Source: Pseudoalteromonas peptidolytica
GTDB taxonomy: Bacteria > Pseudomonadota > Gammaproteobacteria > Enterobacterales > Alteromonadaceae
Direction of reading: 5' to 3'
Length of the DNA stretch: 64,000 nt
Assembly: GCF_012641745.1 (NCBI RefSeq)
Contig: NZ_WEHZ01000031.1
Location: 1-64,000 of the forward strand
In this document: positions 54,633-64,000 of the stretch, piece after piece
Layout of the letters: every line of letters begins with the position of its first letter
How positions within the stretch are numbered: position 1 is the stretch's first letter
Program-made: the position numbers and the translations under genes
Notes under the pieces: model-generated
The model's input: the letters and a program-made list of their open reading frames with translations, nothing else
What the model was told of the DNA's origin: nothing
The model's database searches: none

Positions 54633-55424
54633 TTACTCAGTCGTATCGCTTTGGAGTACCTGCCTAAGTGCATTGTCCATTTGTAAAATAAAGTGTTGCT
54701 TATGTGGATACTTTTCTTCAAAGCCTTTTAAGTAACCAATATGTGCAGTACGCCTCATGATCACTTTATCTTCAATAATGTTTCCATTGCTAAGCTGAGA
54801 AGAAGCGAGAGATGTTTTATTGATTCCGAGTAAGGTGGAAAGCCTGTCATTCACATAGCAATCAATGCGGCCGCGAGAAAGCTTTTCGATATTTGAATTT
54901 GTGCTTTTATTCTCCCACAGCTTAATCAAGCCTAACTTTTGAGCTTCCATTAAGTCTTCATCCAAGATCATATATCCTGCGTTTATGCCGACATTGATGG
55001 CTTGTTCCGGTTTTATATGTGGGAGCTTTTTTAGCGTGACCCCTTTATTGCAAAAAGCGACCACCACTTCTTCTTGCAGTGGTACAGAGTATGGCCAGAT
55101 GTAGGGTCTTTTTTTTATATGAATATAGGGAGGCATGAGTGCCATTGCCTCTGCTGATGCCATCGAAGAAAGTCCTCGTTTCCAAGGTATGGCCCGCAAA
55201 GTAATTGAATACTCTTTGCTTAGTATTCGAGCGGCTTGTTTGACAATATCAACATAAATGCCATACAGCTCGCCATTTATCTGATAGCTATAAGGCGGAT
55301 AAGCATCATCCACTAAAATGGTAACAGCGATCGGTGCAGCTAGCTCCGGCTTATGAGGGGTCGCACAGTTATCGAAGGGCAGGGTTAAACAATACCAGAT
55401 AAAAACATAGCGAAATACGTTCAT
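54633..55424 (-). CDS. Periplasmic solute-binding-like protein
   Basis: A 263-residue protein with an N-terminal signal (VFRYVFIWYCLTLPFDNC) and the family 3 binding-protein pattern: VDDAYPPYSYQINGELYGIYVDIVKQAARIL, IPWKRGLSSMASAEAMALMPP, GINAGYMILDE and RIDCYVNDRLSTLLGI. The type is similar to the protein at 7853. There are no transporter genes nearby, so the ligand and the purpose are open. The start is the only ATG before the signal; the ribosome site is weak. Confidence 0.75.
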   Translation of the reverse strand: MNVFRYVFIWYCLTLPFDNCATPHKPELAAPIAVTILVDDAYPPYSYQINGELYGIYVDIVKQAARILSKEYSITLRAIPWKRGLSSMASAEAMALMPPYIHIKKRPYIWPYSVPLQEEVVVAFCNKGVTLKKLPHIKPEQAINVGINAGYMILDEDLMEAQKLGLIKLWENKSTNSNIEKLSRGRIDCYVNDRLSTLLGINKTSLASSQLSNGNIIEDKVIMRRTAHIGYLKGFEEKYPHKQHFILQMDNALRQVLQSDTTE

Positions 55425-55529
55425 TTTTCACTGATATAAAAATGTGTCGTCTTTTTAATATAGTCAACAATGGTGCAATTTGTTAGTAATCTCCATTGTG
55501 CTTATTGAGTCGGGTGCTTGGTGTCATTT

Positions 55530-55567
55530 CCCCACAAATAGATCACGTAATTTGATGAATTGATATA
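55530..55567 (+). repeat. Family A repeat, right-end fragment
   Basis: CCCCACAAATAGATCACGTAATTTGATGAATTGATAT matches the degenerate right end (CAAAATAGATCACTTAATTAAG...AATTGGTAT). Confidence 0.4.
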
Positions 55568-55639
55568 ACTGGCAGGAATATCATGAGCGTTTATGCTTTA
55601 GAAACGAAGGCCAACATAACTGGTTGAGCGAGTGGGCAA

Positions 55640-55668
55640 CACCAAAAGAAGCATTGCCTCTTTTGGTG
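55640..55668 (-). terminator. Hairpin after the oligopeptidase gene
   Basis: CACCAAAAGA and TCTTTTGGTG form a perfect 10-bp stem, 18 bp past the minus-strand stop at 55686. There is no T-run, so it is a possible terminator or a stabilising 3' hairpin. Confidence 0.45.
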
Positions 55669-55685
55669 TCTAGAAAAGCTAAAAG

Positions 55686-57857
55686 CTAGATTTTATTCTC
55701 AGCAAGTGCGATAAAGTAGCTATAGCTTAGTGCTATATCATGGATCCCTTTAAATCGACCCGATGCACCACTGTGACCTGCTTCCATATCGGTTTTAAAT
55801 AGTAGCAAGTTATCATCAGTTTTAAGATCTCGTAGCTTTGCAACCCACTTGGCAGGTTCAAAGTATTGTACCTGCGAATCATGTAAGCCAGTTGTAACTA
55901 GCAAGTTCGGATATGCTTGTGCTTTCACTTGGTCATAAGGTGAATAAGATAGCATGTAGTCAAAGTAGGTTTTATCATTTGGATTACCCCACTCATCGTA
56001 CTCATTAGTGGTAAGTGGCAAGCTTTCATCCAGCATAGTATTAATGACATCAACAAACGGCACCGCTGCATGAACACCGTCATAAAGCGTTGGAGCTTGG
56101 TTAATCACCGCCCCCATCAACAGACCTCCGGCGCTACCACCTCTGGCATATATTCTAGAGGCATCACCGTACTTTTGCTCTACTAATGCTTTGGTCACGT
56201 CAATAAAATCATTAAAGGTGTTCTTCTTATTTAACTTTTTACCATCTTCGTACCAAGGGCGGCCAAGTGTTTCTGACCCTCGAATATGAGCGATGGCGTA
56301 CACAAAACCTCTGTCTAACAAACTTAAGCGACTTATAGAAAAGGTTGGTTCGACATTCAACCCATAAGACCCATAGCCATATTGCAGCAGTGGATTAGAC
56401 CCATCTTGCTTGAATTTATCTTTGCGATACACAATTGAAACGGGTACTTTAATCCCATCACGTGCAGTGATAAATATACGCTCTGATTTGTAATTTTCAG
56501 GATTAAAGTCGCCCAGCACTTTATTTTGTTTTAATAACGTTTTATCAAGAGTTTCCAAATTAACATCAAACACAGAAGCTGGTGTGGTCATGCTTTGATA
56601 GCCGATTCTCACCGAGTCAGTGTCTATGTTTTTGTTGCCTGTCAGGTATGCCGTATACGCTGGGTCATTAAACGTTAAGCGCTTGCTTTTACTGTTATCT
56701 AAATTACTAACCGTGATTTGAGTTAGACCGTTTTCGCGTGTTTCGTAAACCAAGTGCTGGTTGAACAAGGCAATACTTTCTAATTTTGCATCAGGGTTAT
56801 GCTCAACCACCGTCTGCCATTTTGACCGGTCTTTTACATCAGTTGCCTTAACACGCATTAGTTTAAAGTTAATAGCATCTTTGTTTGTATGAACGTAAAA
56901 CCAATCACCTAGTTTGTTAATGCTGTATTCGTGACCTGCTTCTCTTGGAATGAAACGCTCTGGTTTGGCTTTTGCATCGTCAGCACTGATAAGAGACACA
57001 CCAGACGATTCGGTACTGCCGTGGTGAATGTATATAGTGCTTTTATCTTTGCTCTTAGAAATATTGGTGAAGTAACTGTTGTCCGTTTCTTCATAGACTA
57101 ATTCATCATCGCTTTGTGGTGTACCTAAAGTGTGACGAAAAACTTGGAAGCCAAGCAAAGTAACGGGATCTTTTTTGATGTAGTAAAGTGTTTTGTTGTC
57201 ATTAGCCCACACAACTGAACCAGACGTACCCTCGATTTTGTCTTCTAACAATTTACCTGTTGTTAAATCTTTAACTTGAATAGTATAAATTCTGCGACTG
57301 AGGGTATCTTCAGCAAATGCTAACAGGTTTTCGTTAGATGAAATTTGTAGTGCGCCTACACCATAATAATTCTGACCTTCAGCACGAGTATTCGCGTCAA
57401 AAATTGCTTCAGCATTTTTACCGTCTTTATGCTCGCTACGGAAATAGGTAAAGTACTCTTTGTCGCCTTCCGTTGCTGTGAAGTAGTAATAGCTACCGTT
57501 TAATGTCGGTACGCTACGGTCATCTTTAACAACTTTGTTTTTAATTTCTTCAAAAAGTGTTTGTTGGAGTTGCTTGGTCGCATCAAGTTTACTGTCTGCG
57601 TAGGCATTTTCTTGATTGAGATGACCTAGTACTTTTTCATTGCTTCTAGTGTCGTCGCGTAACCAATGGTAGTTATCAGTAAACTCTTGCCCATGAATCA
57701 TCACTTTATGTGGAACTTTTTCAGCGATAGGTGCTGCCACCGCCACCTGTTGTTGTGCTTGAGTTTGCGCTTCAACTTGGTTTTGTTGCGGAGCTTCTTG
57801 GCAACCAAGAACTGCAAATAGAGCAGTAGAGATCAATGTGAATTTAAATTTCTTCAT
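55686..57857 (-). CDS. Prolyl oligopeptidase family S9A lipoprotein (oligopeptidase B-like)
   Basis: A 723-residue enzyme with lipoprotein signal (LISTALFAVLGC, Cys19), an N-terminal beta-propeller (about 50-430) and a C-terminal alpha/beta hydrolase. The nucleophile Ser is in ARGGSAGGLLMGAVIN, the S9A signature shared with protease II; the Asp lies near LLVTTGLHDSQV and the His in EAGHSGASGRF. It cuts short peptides after basic or proline residues. E. coli PtrB is cytosolic; here the lipobox places it in the periplasm or on the outer membrane. ATG 57857 gives the signal; the frame continues upstream without one. Confidence 0.9.
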   Translation of the reverse strand: MKKFKFTLISTALFAVLGCQEAPQQNQVEAQTQAQQQVAVAAPIAEKVPHKVMIHGQEFTDNYHWLRDDTRSNEKVLGHLNQENAYADSKLDATKQLQQTLFEEIKNKVVKDDRSVPTLNGSYYYFTATEGDKEYFTYFRSEHKDGKNAEAIFDANTRAEGQNYYGVGALQISSNENLLAFAEDTLSRRIYTIQVKDLTTGKLLEDKIEGTSGSVVWANDNKTLYYIKKDPVTLLGFQVFRHTLGTPQSDDELVYEETDNSYFTNISKSKDKSTIYIHHGSTESSGVSLISADDAKAKPERFIPREAGHEYSINKLGDWFYVHTNKDAINFKLMRVKATDVKDRSKWQTVVEHNPDAKLESIALFNQHLVYETRENGLTQITVSNLDNSKSKRLTFNDPAYTAYLTGNKNIDTDSVRIGYQSMTTPASVFDVNLETLDKTLLKQNKVLGDFNPENYKSERIFITARDGIKVPVSIVYRKDKFKQDGSNPLLQYGYGSYGLNVEPTFSISRLSLLDRGFVYAIAHIRGSETLGRPWYEDGKKLNKKNTFNDFIDVTKALVEQKYGDASRIYARGGSAGGLLMGAVINQAPTLYDGVHAAVPFVDVINTMLDESLPLTTNEYDEWGNPNDKTYFDYMLSYSPYDQVKAQAYPNLLVTTGLHDSQVQYFEPAKWVAKLRDLKTDDNLLLFKTDMEAGHSGASGRFKGIHDIALSYSYFIALAENKI

Positions 57858-57967
57858 TGTTATTTTTCTATAGATAAATAAGTTTGCCCAGTCTAAACCA
57901 GTTGTCAATATGAGGACAACTGGGCAGTACACCATTTTTGTAACAATAATTAAATGGGATAGGTTAA

Positions 57968-59926
57968 CTATTGTTCATCAATATCAAAGCGGCCAACTAA
58001 TTGCTCTAGATCTTTAGCAAGTGCCACCAATTGGTCAGCTCCGGCATTAAGTGCAGCCGCACCGTCACCAACTTGCCTTACCGAAACATCTACAGAGCCA
58101 ATCAACCGTTTGGTTTGACCAGCATTTTGACCTTGCTGTGTTGCTTGTGCTGCAATATTTGATACCGAAGACTTAATGCGTGATACGGCTGTTGTAATGT
58201 CTGAAAATGCTTGTTGAGCGCTTTGTGATTGCGTAATTGTGGTTTCTGATTCGCTTACACTCACCGTCATCTGGTTAGATACATTTCTAGTTTGCGCGAT
58301 AAGATTAGTCAGCACCTGCTCAATCTCTTGCGTGGCATCATGAGAACGTTGTGCCAGTGTCCTCACTTCATCTGCAACCACAGCAAACCCTCGACCTTGC
58401 TCTCCTGCTCGAGCCGCCTCGATGGCTGCATTTAACGCAAGTAGGTTGGTTTGTTCTGCAATCGAGCGGATCACACCAAGTATATTGGTAATGTCTTGGC
58501 TTTCACTCTCAAGTTGATTCATCGCACTTGCAGACTCAGCAAGTGACTGATTGAGTCTTGCCACCTGTGACACGGTTAATTCGATGGTTTTGTTACCGTG
58601 TTGGGCATGCTCGTCAGCGCTAACCACATCTTCAAGTGTCTGGGTGCAATGTTCAGTCACTTCTATTGCAAGCTGCTCCACGGTTTCAGTTGTTGTTGCA
58701 GCATTGGCAGAGTCATCCGCTTGAGCATGGCATTGTCTACGAATATCGTTAATACTTTTTTGGGAGTCTAGTGCTGCGCTGTTGAGTGTCGCGGCATTAT
58801 GCTGAATGTCTTTCACTAACAGGTTAATCGAATCGAGAAATTTGTTGAACCAGGTTGCAAGTTCACCAATTTCATCGTTGCTGATCACCTTTAAACGTTT
58901 CGATAAGTTTCCTTCTCCTTGGGCAATTTCTCTCAAACCCAAAGAAACCATTTCTATCGGTTGGACAATTTTATTTGCCAGTGTGATAGCGGTAATGACA
59001 AAAATAATCACCATTAACATCGCAATTACCGCAATACTAATAGTCATATCGTATGCAGCAGCTAAAATTTCATCTTCATCAATAACTGCAATAAACTGCC
59101 AGCCAAGGTTTGATGAACGATAAATTTTAGCAACGTAGGTTTTATTATCGGTTTCAATGGTAAGGTAGGCTTCGTTTTTCACATCTCGAATTGCGTTATA
59201 AAGTGGGCTGTTGAGATCTTTGCTGTGTTTAAAGTTGTTGTCTTTGTTTTTCGGGTCAGCCAGTACAATACCGTTACCGTCGAGTAAAAGTAGATAGCCA
59301 GATTCCCCCAAGCGAATGTTACTAACAATATCAGTGAGAGTGGAGAGCGTCACGTCCAGCGATTGTGTACCTATCATTCTACTATCACGCTTAATTGCCG
59401 TCGCGACTGAGACCATAGCTTGCCCTGTAACACCTTGATAAGGCTCTGTGAGGATAACGCTGTTGGGGTTTGCTGCGGCTTTTTTGTACCAAGGGCGTTT
59501 AGTTGGATCATAGTTGCCCAGAGGCTCTGCTGGGTATTGGATAAAGCCACCAGAACTCGTACCTAAATAGACAAACAGTAGCTCTTCATGGGTTTGTCCG
59601 AATGCGCGATAAAGCTCATAAATTTGCGCTTCATTCTGACCATTTTGCAACGGAGTCATTGGTTTCTCTGCACCAAAGTAAGTGGTGGTATTATCACTAA
59701 CATTTTGTACAGCCTCGGCCTGTGCTAAAAACCGGGCGCTCTTTTTCATTTGCTCAAAAAATAATACAAATGACCGTTCCGCTTGCCGAATTTCATTGCC
59801 GGATGCGTCTAAAAACTTTTCAAGAGAATCTTTCTTGGTTTGCGAAATACTCACAATCGAAATTGCAAAAATAGGAATAATAACGGTGAGTACAAAGCTA
59901 ATTATCAGTTTTTTGCGCATTTTCAT
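57968..59926 (-). CDS. Methyl-accepting chemotaxis protein with dCache-type sensor
   Basis: A 652-residue chemoreceptor: TM1 about 8-28, periplasmic double-Cache sensor about 35-290 ([27 protein letters not shown] and [14 protein letters not shown] are Cache signatures), TM2 about 295-315, HAMP about 318-370, and the signalling domain with the invariant tip ([43 protein letters not shown]). It senses a small ligand, often amino or organic acids, and controls CheA. Single gene; a family A-like remnant lies upstream. The ligand cannot be told. Confidence 0.93.
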   Translation of the reverse strand: MKMRKKLIISFVLTVIIPIFAISIVSISQTKKDSLEKFLDASGNEIRQAERSFVLFFEQMKKSARFLAQAEAVQNVSDNTTTYFGAEKPMTPLQNGQNEAQIYELYRAFGQTHEELLFVYLGTSSGGFIQYPAEPLGNYDPTKRPWYKKAAANPNSVILTEPYQGVTGQAMVSVATAIKRDSRMIGTQSLDVTLSTLTDIVSNIRLGESGYLLLLDGNGIVLADPKNKDNNFKHSKDLNSPLYNAIRDVKNEAYLTIETDNKTYVAKIYRSSNLGWQFIAVIDEDEILAAAYDMTISIAVIAMLMVIIFVITAITLANKIVQPIEMVSLGLREIAQGEGNLSKRLKVISNDEIGELATWFNKFLDSINLLVKDIQHNAATLNSAALDSQKSINDIRRQCHAQADDSANAATTTETVEQLAIEVTEHCTQTLEDVVSADEHAQHGNKTIELTVSQVARLNQSLAESASAMNQLESESQDITNILGVIRSIAEQTNLLALNAAIEAARAGEQGRGFAVVADEVRTLAQRSHDATQEIEQVLTNLIAQTRNVSNQMTVSVSESETTITQSQSAQQAFSDITTAVSRIKSSVSNIAAQATQQGQNAGQTKRLIGSVDVSVRQVGDGAAALNAGADQLVALAKDLEQLVGRFDIDEQ

Positions 59927-60040
59927 CGCAGAGACCCCATTAATTGGACTATGTTGTCAGGTGCCATATCACGGCACTGTATTTAGGGAAGGAAGTACTT
60001 TGGAGCTGGCGACACTATGATTTGCCATCTTTTGCTTTAC

Positions 60041-60170
60041 TACCTGCTCAATTTGAGGAGGTAAGTTGGGCGCTATTTTTGTTAAAAACCTCTTGTTTAG
60101 AGCTACTAAGAGCGTAACTACATGGCAACGCATTTTACCCAAACTCACTCTCTTAATTGAGCGAAGTGCT
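60041..60170 (+). repeat. Family A repeat, degenerate copy
   Basis: CTGCTCAATTTGAGGAGGTAAG, TTGTTTAGAGCTACTAAGAGC in the core position, and CTCTTAATTGAGCGAAG at the right. The ends are no longer ATACCAATT. It occupies the 59927-60255 gap, which has no gene. Confidence 0.45.
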
Positions 60171-60255
60171 ATGTCTTAGGCTTCACTACAGTCGGTTGCA
60201 GGTAGTGGGCATCCGACCGTGTGAGGCATAAATTTATCTTCCCCTATAAATAGGT

Positions 60256-61584
60256 TTAGCATTGGATCTCGTGTTTTTTAAGTAATTTATAAAAATCAGA
60301 GCGATTTCGTTGTGCAAGTTTTGCCGCTTCTGAGACATTCCCCTCACAAAGCGCGAGTACTTTTTGAATGTAGTCATATTCAAATTGACGTTTAGCTTCG
60401 TTCAACCCAGTAAAAGCATTTTGCGCACAATCTTTTGGTAAGGCCTTTTGTACAATATCTTCGGTTATCACTTTACCTGGGGTGATGGCGACACAGTGCT
60501 CTACAATATTATGGAGCTGACGGATGTTGCCCGGCCAATGGTAATTCAACAAGTGCGTAATACTTTGTTGGTTAAATTGCTTTTCGCCATCGCTAAGAGC
60601 ACTTAAGAAACGTGATGCAAGCAGCGGAATATCCTCTAATCTTTCCCGAAGGCTTGGGATCTCAACGGACACTACATTTAGGCGGTAGTATAAATCTTCA
60701 CGAAATTGCTTTTCCGCAACCGCAGTTTGGATGTTTTTGTGACTTGCCGAAACAAATCTAACATTCACTTTATATTCACTTTGTCCACCTACGGGCCGTA
60801 CTGTTCGCTCTTGTAATACACGCAGTAGTTTAACTTGCAAATCAAGCGGCATATCACCAATTTCGTCGAGAAATAAGGTGCCGCCATCGGCGGCTTGTAC
60901 TAAACCTTCTTTGTCGCTCACAGCACCAGTAAATGCTCCTTTTTTATGGCCAAATAACTCTGACTCTAAAAGGTGGGCAGGCATTGCACCACAGTTTATC
61001 GCGATAAAAGGCCCTTGAGATTGATTACTTGCCAGATGGATCGCTTTTGCCGTCACCTCTTTACCAGTGCCGCTCTCGCCTTGGATCAGGATGTTTGCGT
61101 TGCTACTAGCAAGCGCTTGGAGTTGCTGTACTAACTGACGCATTGAGGCGCTTTGAAACAACAAGCCATGAAAGCTATTAGGATCTGAAGTCTGGGCTGT
61201 TCTTACTTTTCCAGCAAGCGCCTCATTGATGACATCAAGCATTTGTTGAGAGTCAATGGGTTTGGTTAAAAAGCTGACAAAGCCTTGTTGCATAGCGTCG
61301 ACAGCATCTGGAATTGAGCCATGAGCGGTCATCATCACAACGGGCATTCCCGTATAGTGTTTTTTTATCTGTTCATTAAGTTCAAAACCGTTCATGTGCG
61401 CCATCTTTAGGTCTGTGATAACCAAGTCAATGGGCATTTGTTTGAGGATGTTTAATGCTTGCGTACCACGATGCGCTACTTCAACTTCGTATCCATTGCT
61501 TTCTAACCGTATCGCCAGCAGCTCTGTCAAAGATGTATCGTCATCTACTAAAAGCAACTTTGCACCCTGTTGTATTTGACTCAT
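60256..61584 (-). CDS. glrR: Sigma-54-dependent response regulator, GlrR/QseF type
   Basis: A 442-residue NtrC-family regulator: receiver domain 1-125 with phosphoacceptor Asp58 (DLVITDLKM), AAA+ domain about 140-375 with Walker A GESGTGKE (169-176) and GAFTGA (216-221) for sigma-54 contact, and a Fis-type helix-turn-helix at the C-terminus ([28 protein letters not shown]). It is third in an operon and overlaps qseG by ATGA. In enterics this regulator drives sigma-54 genes such as glmY and rpoE; targets here are unknown. Confidence 0.92.
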   Translation of the reverse strand: MSQIQQGAKLLLVDDDTSLTELLAIRLESNGYEVEVAHRGTQALNILKQMPIDLVITDLKMAHMNGFELNEQIKKHYTGMPVVMMTAHGSIPDAVDAMQQGFVSFLTKPIDSQQMLDVINEALAGKVRTAQTSDPNSFHGLLFQSASMRQLVQQLQALASSNANILIQGESGTGKEVTAKAIHLASNQSQGPFIAINCGAMPAHLLESELFGHKKGAFTGAVSDKEGLVQAADGGTLFLDEIGDMPLDLQVKLLRVLQERTVRPVGGQSEYKVNVRFVSASHKNIQTAVAEKQFREDLYYRLNVVSVEIPSLRERLEDIPLLASRFLSALSDGEKQFNQQSITHLLNYHWPGNIRQLHNIVEHCVAITPGKVITEDIVQKALPKDCAQNAFTGLNEAKRQFEYDYIQKVLALCEGNVSEAAKLAQRNRSDFYKLLKKHEIQC

Positions 61585-62117
61585 AGTACATCCTCCTCAA
61601 GTGATGGGGTTTCAGATAGATCGGTTTTCAGACGTTGAGTTTCTATGTCTGCCAACTTTTGTTTCAGCTCAGCAAGCTGCTTCTGTGTTTGTAGCAATTG
61701 TGCTTGGTGCTGTTGTGCTTTATTGTCAGCGTAATAATTGCTGATTTTTTGCTCACGAAGGTTTTGAGTATGCCAAGCTAATGATTCAAACCAAATGTTA
61801 TAATCTTCCGGCCAATAATCTTGTAGTCTCAGCGCTTCAATGGCTTTAAGTTGCTTGGTGGTTGAGTCTGTACCGCAATAGGTGTGAATAAAGCCTTGTA
61901 AGTGCTGCGCACCTTTATAGTATTGGTTAAATGTCACGTTATGTTTTTGGGCGCATTGACTGACTAAGGCTTTGATCACCTCAGTTAAAGGCACAAACCT
62001 AGCGCTAGTTTCTGTTTTCACAGGGCCAATAAACTGCTTTGTTTGCTCGACGTTATGCTCCGTTGTGGCACAACCACTGAGCAAAAATAGCATGATACTT
62101 AATGCGATGTATTTCAT
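61581..62117 (-). CDS. qseG: QseG-like lipoprotein of the GlrK-GlrR operon
   Basis: A 178-residue lipoprotein (MKYIALSIMLFLLSGC, lipobox LSGC, Cys16) with a helical region ending in a coiled coil (QLLQTQKQLAELKQKLADIETQRLK). Position, size and lipoprotein signal match QseG (YfhG), an outer-membrane lipoprotein that interacts with the QseE/GlrK kinase. ATG 62117 overlaps the kinase stop (ATGA); a longer upstream open frame is inside the kinase gene and is not used. The end overlaps glrR by four bases. Confidence 0.8.
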   Translation of the reverse strand: MKYIALSIMLFLLSGCATTEHNVEQTKQFIGPVKTETSARFVPLTEVIKALVSQCAQKHNVTFNQYYKGAQHLQGFIHTYCGTDSTTKQLKAIEALRLQDYWPEDYNIWFESLAWHTQNLREQKISNYYADNKAQQHQAQLLQTQKQLAELKQKLADIETQRLKTDLSETPSLEEDVL

Positions 62118-63484
62118 TTTGGCTCCCTTTTTGGAAAGGCGACTTGAATACTGGCGCCAGATTCTACTGATAGCCATTTCACATAGCCTTTTAATTGCTT
62201 CACACACTCAGAGACAATGGCTAAACCTAAGCCACTACCATTATTATTTTTATTTTTCTCACCACGAACAAATGGCTGGAATAATGAATCGGCTTCATTA
62301 ATGTCGATGCCATCACCGTCGTCACGGACTATCAACAATACTTCGCCATTTTGCTCTTCAATTGAAATAGAGACATTGCTTTTAGCGTGATCGATGGCAT
62401 TGCTCACTAGCTGAGTTAACACTAATTTGCAGGGAAGATAAGGCACTTTTAGGTCATCATGGTTTTGCCAATTCACTATTACATCAGTCTTTCCTAGCTT
62501 ATCGCTAAGATGCGTTGAGACTTCTTTTTGGATAAGATTCATTTCGGCGTCGTGATGCAGGCTATCAGGGTGACTGGCCGCGCTATAGCTGAGCAAATCG
62601 TCGATCAGCGATCCAAGCTTTGCAACAGAGTTTTCCATTATGGTGAGAATACGTTGCTGCTTTGGATTAACAGCTCCAAGCAATCCACTATTTAATAAGC
62701 TGCTTCCCTCGTTTAGTGATGCTAAAGGGGTTTTAAGCTCATGAGTAACATGGCGCAAGAAAGTTTCTTTTTGTTGTTGAATGCGTTTAAGTTCGAGCCT
62801 TAACCAATTTAACCTGTCACCCAGTTGCTGTAACTCATGGCTACCAGAAAGTTCTACCGACTTATCAAAATTACCTTTACCCACCTCAGATACCGCAGAT
62901 TCTACCTGATTAAGCTGCTGACAAATCCGGTTGACCAAAAAGATACTGATCACGATAAGGGTGGGTAGCAGGATGATGAGGCCAAACATAAACCATGTTT
63001 GCAGCTGCACGAAATGGGCTTCTTGATCTGATAAGCGCTTATTCAGTGTTTGCTGAAAGCTTTCCTCGAATTGATTAAGCACTTTAACCAATCGCTGAAA
63101 CTCCTCAGCTTTTGAGGTGGCATTGATTTCATCTGGCGCGAATTGTCGCCATTTAGCAACAAACAGCGAATCGGGTAGGTTTATTTTTAATAATTGAATA
63201 CGTTTTTTGGTGTTTTGCCACTTCTGCTCGATGCTTTCTTGCAGTGTTTCACTTTGCAGCAGTTGATTATTTTGCAGTGCTTTTTCAAGCGCACTGATAT
63301 CTGCTTTTACAAAATTGTATTCAAGAATAAGCTTTTGATTTTTATTATAAATATCCTGCGTTTTTTGTTGGTTTTTGGACAGTGCTTGGGCGTACCACAA
63401 AGTCAGTGTGAGTATTGGAAGCACACCAATAAACATGGCAATAAGTGCCTGTTTTTGTAAAGACTGAGAAAAAATTTTTTTCAC
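62114..63484 (-). CDS. glrK: Sensor histidine kinase, GlrK/QseE type
   Basis: A 456-residue kinase: TM1 about 11-30, periplasmic coiled sensor about 35-160, TM2 about 165-185, HAMP, HisKA with His248 (LRHVTHELKTPLASLNEG), and an HATPase domain (LVSNAIDHAKSNV, LIVRDDGDGIDI, GSGLGLAIVSECV). It is the first gene of the kinase-lipoprotein-regulator operon, as in E. coli glrK-qseG-glrR. Reported enteric signals concern the envelope and the hormone epinephrine; the marine signal is unknown. Confidence 0.92.
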   Translation of the reverse strand: MKKIFSQSLQKQALIAMFIGVLPILTLTLWYAQALSKNQQKTQDIYNKNQKLILEYNFVKADISALEKALQNNQLLQSETLQESIEQKWQNTKKRIQLLKINLPDSLFVAKWRQFAPDEINATSKAEEFQRLVKVLNQFEESFQQTLNKRLSDQEAHFVQLQTWFMFGLIILLPTLIVISIFLVNRICQQLNQVESAVSEVGKGNFDKSVELSGSHELQQLGDRLNWLRLELKRIQQQKETFLRHVTHELKTPLASLNEGSSLLNSGLLGAVNPKQQRILTIMENSVAKLGSLIDDLLSYSAASHPDSLHHDAEMNLIQKEVSTHLSDKLGKTDVIVNWQNHDDLKVPYLPCKLVLTQLVSNAIDHAKSNVSISIEEQNGEVLLIVRDDGDGIDINEADSLFQPFVRGEKNKNNNGSGLGLAIVSECVKQLKGYVKWLSVESGASIQVAFPKREPK

Positions 63485-63857
63485 GATACCAAACCCTTCC
63501 CAAAGGTGAACTAATTTTGACCAAGTAGCGCTGTTCGGTTTGTAAAACTTAGTGTGAAAAAGTGGCGTTGTTGCAAAGATGCGACAACCTAATACTCAGA
63601 GAAATAAAGACTTTTTATTTTCCATACCTTCAGCTGTTGCCATTTAGCAACAGTTAGCCTTAATCCAACCTTAACCTTTCCAAGTAGACTTATTTAACTG
63701 TCTGATAAATATTGCTTTTTTAATTTTGGCATCAAAGTTGGAATAGTTATCTCGAAAGCAAAAAACGAAACGCAAAAACAAATGCAAAATCAGTTTTAGC
63801 TTTAATAGCAAAACGGTTAACACAGAAATTAGTTTTTAATTTTATGAGGTAGACACG
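63485..63857. other. Divergent spacer between glrK and the EF-hand gene
   Basis: No gene or RNA could be supported. TTGGCATCAAAGTTGGA at about 63726 has GG-N10-GG, near but not equal to the sigma-54 pattern (GG-N10-GC), in front of the plus-strand gene. CTGTTGCCATTTAGCAACAG at about 63632 is a 7-bp dyad hairpin. Confidence 0.35.
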
Positions 63858-64000
63858 ATGAAAAATCTAGTAATCGCAGTATCAGCAGCAGTAATGACTT
63901 TGGCATCAGTAGGTGCACATGCAAACACTGATTTCGACAAACTAGACATGAATGGTGATGGTTACATCTCTATTGAAGAAGCAAAAGCAGATGAAGACCT
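63858..64000 (+). CDS. Exported EF-hand calcium-binding protein (cut by window edge)
   Basis: The first 47 codons of a gene behind GAGGT. A signal peptide (KNLVIAVSAAVMTLASVGAHA) precedes an EF-hand loop DMNGDGYISIEE with the calcium ligands at positions 1, 3, 5, 7, 9 and 12. The remainder is outside the window, so number of EF-hands is unknown. It is divergent from the GlrK-GlrR operon. Confidence 0.85.
   Translation, partial: MKNLVIAVSAAVMTLASVGAHANTDFDKLDMNGDGYISIEEAKADED

Noticed and set aside
63726-63745. Sigma-54 promoter before the EF-hand gene
   Set aside because: TTGGCATCAAAGTTGGA has GG-N10-GG, but the -12 element should be GC, and the CACG part of -24 is not matched. Mentioned only as a weak possibility.
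1-64000. CRISPR arrays, rRNA, tRNA and prophage
   Set aside because: I looked for regularly spaced identical repeats, conserved rRNA segments, tRNA-like cloverleaf arms with GGTTCGA loops, and phage structural genes. None was convincing. The spaced repeats present are the dispersed families A and B, not arrays.

Overview
The window looks like chromosome from a marine gammaproteobacterium, most likely Pseudoalteromonas. The main reasons are an alpha-amylase with the size and layout of the Pseudoalteromonas haloplanktis enzyme (signal peptide, chloride-dependent catalytic core, about 190-residue C-terminal extension), a load of secreted hydrolases (subtilase, ExeM-type nuclease, amylase, prolyl peptidase), several TonB-dependent receptors, many AraC/LysR/MocR regulators, moderately AT-rich DNA, and AAGGA-type ribosome binding sites. 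No rRNA, tRNA or CRISPR array was seen.

Layout. 1-300: start of an ISAs1-family transposase running off the left edge, next to the tail of a broken membrane-protein gene. 1.1-3.6 kb: LysR regulator divergent from a yqhD-type aldehyde reductase. 3.7-7.5 kb: an unknown exported protein, then a His-tagged TonB receptor with a Cys-rich small protein (metal uptake). 7.8-11.6 kb: solute-binding protein, EamA exporter with divergent LysR, LysE exporter. 11.7-14.0 kb: PepSY membrane protein and AraC regulator, each behind a Fur-box-like site. 14-15.6 kb: secreted subtilase. 16-18 kb: two-gene operon of a degenerate GGDEF membrane protein and an AraC regulator. 18.6-25 kb: large TonB receptor, acid-phosphatase-like enzyme, and a TPR-GGDEF diguanylate cyclase whose 5' end carries a 1-nt frameshift. 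25-31 kb: small unknowns, VOC protein, GNAT-PaiB pair divergent from a MocR regulator. 31-35.5 kb: multicopper oxidase, tyrosinase and a small gene split by a stop codon. 36-45.5 kb: lipoproteins, TPR protein, membrane proteins, a membrane AraC regulator, a GlyGly-CTERM surface protein, GNAT, TonB-domain lipoprotein. 45.7-51.7 kb: secreted nuclease, amylase, unknown exported protein. 52-60 kb: GNAT, DUF1579-like protein, a gene-poor kilobase, cold-shock protein, solute-binding protein, oligopeptidase-B-like lipoprotein, chemoreceptor. 60.2-63.5 kb: glrK-qseG-glrR sigma-54 two-component operon, divergent from an EF-hand protein cut by the right edge.

Two interspersed repeat families occupy many intergenic gaps. 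Family A is MITE-like: up to about 210 bp, ending in inverted ATACCAATT / AATTGGTAT, with long, short, internally deleted and fragmentary copies. Family B starts with a GAATTCACTTCC palindrome and ends near AACCTCAGGTT. The two share an internal module, and one locus (35637-35945) is an A/B mosaic. No transposase in the window belongs obviously to them.

The most unusual points are the modular repeats, a Shine-Dalgarno separated from its start codon by a perfect hairpin (21454-21489), a degenerate GGDEF that keeps its c-di-GMP I-site, the recent in-frame 30-bp duplication in the multicopper oxidase, and the stop-split partner gene of the tyrosinase operon. All functional calls are from reading the sequence; no database search was run.
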